Assembly (NCBI RefSeq): GCF_052113705.1
Contig: NZ_JBGQOG010000019.1
Location: forward strand, 1 to 64,000
Source: JBGQOG01 sp052113705
GTDB lineage: Bacteria > Pseudomonadota > Alphaproteobacteria > Rhodobacterales > Rhodobacteraceae
Reading direction: 5' to 3'
Length of the DNA stretch: 64,000 nt
The notes beneath the pieces are model-generated. The model searched no databases. It saw nothing but the letters and a program-made list of their open reading frames with translations, and was not told where the DNA came from. Positions 60,822-64,000 of the stretch are shown here, piece by piece. The translations under genes were made by a program, and so were the position numbers. The stretch's first letter is position 1. Each line of letters starts with the position of its first letter.

Positions 60822-62141
60822 ATGTTCAAACTCGACGATCTGCGCCGTGCCCGCAAGGCTGCGGCGGATAAGATGACCGAAACCGCCACGGCGATTTCGA
60901 CGCTGGAGGCCACGGAAGGCGGGGCAGATGCCGCCGCCCTGGAAGCGGCGCAAACGGCTTTCACCGAGGCCGAAGCGGGGTTCAAAGCGGCGGATGTTGC
61001 CGTGAAGCGCGCGGAAGCGGTCGAGGCCGCGCAGGCCGCTGCCGCTGTCGGCGATCTCGGCGCCCAGGGCCAGGCGCACGGCGCGGGCACCCCGGCGGTG
61101 GCCGCAAACCCGGCAGATCGCGGCGTCGCGGCGGGGTTCATGGTACATGCGCTGGCCAATGCCGGGGGCGACCGCGACAAGGCGGTGCGGCTTTTGGAGG
61201 CGGGCGGGCACAGCGCGATCTCTGCGGCGCTCTCCGGCGCATCGGAATCGGCAGGCGGGGTGACCATTCCCCGGGCGCAGGCCGCCGAGCTGATCGAGCT
61301 CTTGCGCGCCCGGGTGGTGGTGCGGGCCGCGGGCGCGCGGACGCTGCCGATGCCTGCTGGCGAGCTGCGCCATGCGCGTCAGAGTGGTGCTGCCTCGGCG
61401 AGCTATGGCGCGGAGGCGACGGCGATCATGCCCTCGGAGCCGAGCTTTGAGCCGGTCGAGCAGAAGTTCCGCAAGCTGACCGGCCTTGTTCCGATCAGCA
61501 ACTCACTCCTGCGGCATTCCGGCGTGGCGATGGCGGCGCTCGTCCGCGATGACCTTCTGAAGGTGATGGCTTTGCGCGAAGATCTGGCCTTCCTGCGCGG
61601 CGACGGGCTGAACAACACGCCGAAGGGTCTGCGCAACTGGATGCTGGCGGCGAACTGGCCCGGCGCGGTGGTTGCGGCCACGGCGACGGCGGCAGAGGTG
61701 GCGATCCGGCGCGCGGTGTCCAAGGTCGAGGATGCCGATGTGCGGATGCTGAAACCCGGCTGGATCATGCGGGCCAGCGCCAAGAACTGGCTGGCGAGCC
61801 TGAAGGATGCCAACGGCAATCCCCTGTTCCCGAGCGTCGATCTGCGCGGCGAGCTGCAGGGCTATCCGATCCATGTCACCTCGCAAGTGCCTGACAACCT
61901 TGGGGCGGGCGGCGATGAGACCGAGATCTACTTCGGCGATTTTGACGAGGCGATGATCGGCGACAGCATGGCGCTGACGATTGGCAGCTCGACCGAAGCG
62001 GCCTTCGTGGACGGTTCGGGCGATTGGGTCTCGGCCTTCCAGAACGATCTGACGCTGATGCGCTCGATCTCCGAGCATGATTTTGCGCCCGCGCATGATG
62101 AGGCCTTCGCGGGCTTCAATGGCAAGGGTTGGACGCTCTGA
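60822..62141 (+). CDS. Major capsid protein (HK97 fold)
   Basis: The 439-residue product starts at ATG 60822 after AAGGAAACAGG. Residues 1-80 are an alanine- and glutamate-rich coiled coil (DLRRARKAAADKMTETATAI), the delta scaffold cut off on maturation. The rest has the HK97 capsid fold: GGVTIPRAQAAELIELLRAR, LRNWMLAANWPGA and a C-terminal EIYFGDFDEAMIGDSMALTI. It is followed by connector genes. Confidence 0.93.
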   Translation: MFKLDDLRRARKAAADKMTETATAISTLEATEGGADAAALEAAQTAFTEAEAGFKAADVAVKRAEAVEAAQAAAAVGDLGAQGQAHGAGTPAVAANPADRGVAAGFMVHALANAGGDRDKAVRLLEAGGHSAISAALSGASESAGGVTIPRAQAAELIELLRARVVVRAAGARTLPMPAGELRHARQSGAASASYGAEATAIMPSEPSFEPVEQKFRKLTGLVPISNSLLRHSGVAMAALVRDDLLKVMALREDLAFLRGDGLNNTPKGLRNWMLAANWPGAVVAATATAAEVAIRRAVSKVEDADVRMLKPGWIMRASAKNWLASLKDANGNPLFPSVDLRGELQGYPIHVTSQVPDNLGAGGDETEIYFGDFDEAMIGDSMALTIGSSTEAAFVDGSGDWVSAFQNDLTLMRSISEHDFAPAHDEAFAGFNGKGWTL

Positions 62142-62199
62142 TCCGACAGCCCGGGGCTAGGGCTCCGGGCGCATTCCCACTGATTTGAAAGGTCACCCG

Positions 62200-62562
62200 A
62201 TGACGAAAACCATTCTCAAATTCTCGCGTTCCTGGGGGCGCTACAACAAGGGCGAGGTGGCAGGCTTTGCGCCCGATATTGCCGCCCGGCTGATCGGCAA
62301 GGTGGCCGTGGTCTTTGATCCGACCGCGCCGGTCGCGGTGGTCAATGCCGCCGCGCAGGATGCCGCCGCTGCCGATCTTGCGGCGCGTGAGGCGGCATTG
62401 GCGGCGCGCGAGCGGGCGGTGGCCGAGCGCGAAGCCGAAGTGGCCGAGGCGGAAGCCTTCCTGATTGAGCCGGAAGAGGCTGAGGAGGAAGAGCCTGCTC
62501 CCGAACCCGAAAAGCCCAGCGGCTCCAAAGCCAAAGACCTGCCGATGCAGGGCAAGGTGTAA
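62200..62562 (+). CDS. Phage head-region hypothetical protein
   Basis: The 120-residue product starts at ATG 62200 after AAAGGT. The N-terminal 45 residues (RSWGRYNKGEVAGFAPDIAARLI) look globular, followed by a highly charged helix (AAREAALAARERAVAEREAE) and an acidic-proline tail. Genes of this type between capsid and connector are frequent in HK97-like prophages; the role is not known. A decoration or scaffold part is possible. Confidence 0.7.
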   Translation: MTKTILKFSRSWGRYNKGEVAGFAPDIAARLIGKVAVVFDPTAPVAVVNAAAQDAAAADLAAREAALAARERAVAEREAEVAEAEAFLIEPEEAEEEEPAPEPEKPSGSKAKDLPMQGKV

Positions 62563-62565
62563 GCC

Positions 62566-63084
62566 ATGCAGGTGATCACGCCTGCGGCCGGGCTGCCGGT
62601 GACGGTGGCGCGGTTCCGGGCGGCGGTGCCTTTGGCCGCCGCCGTCGATGATGAGACGCTCGCCGCCTATCTGGAGGCGGCGGTGAATGCGGTGGAGGTG
62701 TCCTCGGGCCGTCCGATGCTGGCGCGGGATCTGCGGCTCGTCACCCCCGCAGGGCCGTGGCGGCGCTGGTGGTTCCCGGTGGCCCCCGTGCTGGCCGTGA
62801 CCCTGATCGAGGGCGGCACGGCGGAACTGCTGACCCCGTTTGGCGAGCCGGTGCTGGCGCGCGAGACGGGCAATACCGCGCTGACGATCACCGCGACGGT
62901 CGGCTATGCCGATGCGGATGCCGTGCCCGCCGCGCTGAAACAGGCCGTCATCCTGATGGCGAAAGACTGGCTGGAGGCCTCGGTGACGCTGGAGGAGATC
63001 AAGCGCGATGGTCTCAGCTTTGGGGCCAAGGCGCTGATCAAACAGCAGCGCTACCGCCGCCCGGCGGAGGTAGTGCCATGCTGA
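62566..63084 (+). CDS. Head-tail connector protein (phiE125 gp8-like)
   Basis: The 172-residue product is mainly helical, with LAAYLEAAVNAVEVSSGRPM, TATVGYADADAVPAALKQAV and ILMAKDWLEASVT, matching the HK97 gp6/phiE125 gp8 connector family that forms a ring under the portal. It follows the preceding gene by three bases and overlaps the next by seven. Confidence 0.85.
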   Translation: MQVITPAAGLPVTVARFRAAVPLAAAVDDETLAAYLEAAVNAVEVSSGRPMLARDLRLVTPAGPWRRWWFPVAPVLAVTLIEGGTAELLTPFGEPVLARETGNTALTITATVGYADADAVPAALKQAVILMAKDWLEASVTLEEIKRDGLSFGAKALIKQQRYRRPAEVVPC

Positions 63085-63404
63085 TGAACGAGTTTGTGCG
63101 CTTTGAGCGCCGGGGCCTTGATGTCAGCGACCCGTATGGCAACCCACAGCGGGCATGGGCGGAGATCGTCGCCTTGCGTGTGAGTGTCCTCGAACAAACG
63201 GGACGCGAGGCGATTGCAGCGGGACGACTGGAGAGCACGCGGCTCGCGACAGTGCGCTTTCCGCCGCCGCCCGGGATTGTCGCGCTGACAGATGCGGATC
63301 GGATGATCTGGCGAGGGCAGGTCTGCAAGATCATCTCCGTGGGGCGCTTTGGCAAAGGCAGCTGGGGCATGGAAGTGCTGGTCGAGATTGGGGGTGCAAT
63401 ATGA
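63078..63404 (+). CDS. Head-tail adaptor (head closure) protein
   Basis: The 108-residue product is beta-rich (WAEIVALRVSVLEQTGREAI, RFPPPPGIVALTDADRMIWR, QVCKIISVGRFGKG) and matches the phage head-tail joining family (HK97 gp7/SPP1 gp16 type). ATG at 63078 overlaps the connector gene; a second ATG at 63084 is possible. Confidence 0.82.
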   Translation: MLMNEFVRFERRGLDVSDPYGNPQRAWAEIVALRVSVLEQTGREAIAAGRLESTRLATVRFPPPPGIVALTDADRMIWRGQVCKIISVGRFGKGSWGMEVLVEIGGAI

Positions 63405-63745
63405 CCATCGAGGGGGCAGATCGCCTGAAGCGCCGTCTGAACCTGCTGCCCGGCCGGGTGAAGCTGCGGCAGGCGGCGGCGGTGGCGCGCAATGGCGAAG
63501 ACCTGATCAGCGTGGCACGGGTGCTGGTGCCGGTGGTGGACGGTGATGCGCAGGCCGAGATCCGGGGCGGGATGCAGGGCGACGGCTATCTCGCCGACTT
63601 CGGCTCACATGCCAAGGTGATCGAGGGTGACAGCGGCCCGCGGCCCTTCGTCAATCCGGCGCTGAGCTACACCCGCAAGCGCCGCTCGGGCCGTCATCGC
63701 CGGGCGCTGAAACAAGCGATGAAGGATGTGTTCCATGGCGGATGA
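63401..63745 (+). CDS. HK97 gp10-like tail-completion protein
   Basis: The 114-residue product has the gp10-type pattern: LKRRLNLLPGRVKLRQAAAVA, LVPVVDGDAQAE, and ADFGSHAKVIEGDSGPRPFV followed by NPALSYTRKRR. These proteins join head and tail tube. It overlaps both neighbours, by 4 and 11 bases. Confidence 0.85.
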   Translation: MTIEGADRLKRRLNLLPGRVKLRQAAAVARNGEDLISVARVLVPVVDGDAQAEIRGGMQGDGYLADFGSHAKVIEGDSGPRPFVNPALSYTRKRRSGRHRRALKQAMKDVFHGG

Positions 63746-64000
63746 CGACGCATCTTCTGCCGGGCTCGCCTTCGGCGATCCGGCTCTCGCGCTGCAGCTC
63801 GGGGTGATTGCGGCACTCAAGGCCTCTCCGGTCCTGACCGGTCTGGTAGGCGGCCGGATCTATGATGAGCCGCCGGAGAATGCCGAACTGCCCTATATCC
63901 GGCTTGGCAATATCGACCTCTCGCCACTGCGGATGGATGGTGGCACCGATCATGTGATCCTGTTCTCGGTCGAGGCGCATTCGCGCCCGGAGACGGCAGG
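63735..64000 (+). CDS. DUF3168-like tail-completion protein, cut by the window end
   Basis: The first 88 codons read MADDDASSAGLAFGDPALAL, QLGVIAALKASPVLTGLVGG and RIYDEPPENAELPYIRLGN, the pattern of DUF3168 (lambda gpU/HK97 tail terminator class). The gene continues past the last base. It follows the gp10-like gene, as expected in this gene order. Confidence 0.82.
   Translation, partial: MADDDASSAGLAFGDPALALQLGVIAALKASPVLTGLVGGRIYDEPPENAELPYIRLGNIDLSPLRMDGGTDHVILFSVEAHSRPETA

Overview
This window looks like a chromosome segment of a high-GC alphaproteobacterium of the Rhodobacteraceae (Rhodobacter/Paenirhodobacter-like; the family is an inference, no database was searched). The reasons are the iscR-nifS-sufB-ybjQ-sufC-sufD-sufS gene order, an IscR that lacks the classical cysteine ligands, a CckA-type hybrid kinase, a GAAC-N7-GAAC (complement of GTTC-N7-GTTC) LexA box in front of recA, RTX/Hint proteins, and a GapR-like protein in the prophage.

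Layout. 1-3.9 kb is decayed: remnants of IS3, IS5 and IS110 transposases, then a MocR-type regulator and an EamA-type permease that both carry frameshifts and in-frame stops. 4.1-7.6 kb holds a GNAT acetyltransferase and a three-gene iron-siderophore/cobalamin-type ABC importer. 7.8-17.5 kb is a cluster of four Hint-domain proteins, two of them fused to RTX calcium-binding repeats, with a MATE transporter between them. 17.7-46.6 kb is mostly housekeeping: tartronate-semialdehyde reductase-like and glycerate kinase genes, an RsmB-like rRNA methylase, cckA, a sulfotransferase-like gene, recA, alaS, a class II amidotransferase, typA, an SMR transporter, two YitT proteins, icd, a metallopeptidase-like gene, a four-gene operon with an HD hydrolase and an alpha/beta hydrolase, and the nine-gene iscR-suf operon. 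A tRNA-Arg(CCG) follows sufS.

From the tRNA to the end of the window lies a prophage (about 46.8 to beyond 64 kb), of which only the left end is present. It has an integrase and excisionase candidate next to the tRNA; a leftward early operon (methylase, GapR-like, small membrane protein, HTH protein); an immunity region with an XRE repressor bracketed by four copies of a GTACA-N7-TGTAC operator; a rightward early operon with a tandem LexA-box-like array; a lower-GC reversed cargo block (HipA-like kinase plus overlapping partner, and a lipoprotein) next to a broken duplicate of the HNH gene; and then the HK97-type packaging and head genes (HNH, TerS, TerL, portal, S49 protease, capsid, connectors), running off the end in a DUF3168-like gene.

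The best candidates for something undescribed are the HipA-like kinase/partner pair in the cargo slot, the Hint cluster, a recurrent class of degenerate 15-16 bp tandem arrays in intergenic DNA, and a pair of mutually exclusive hairpins over the start of the ABC-importer operon. All functional names rest on reading motifs by eye.
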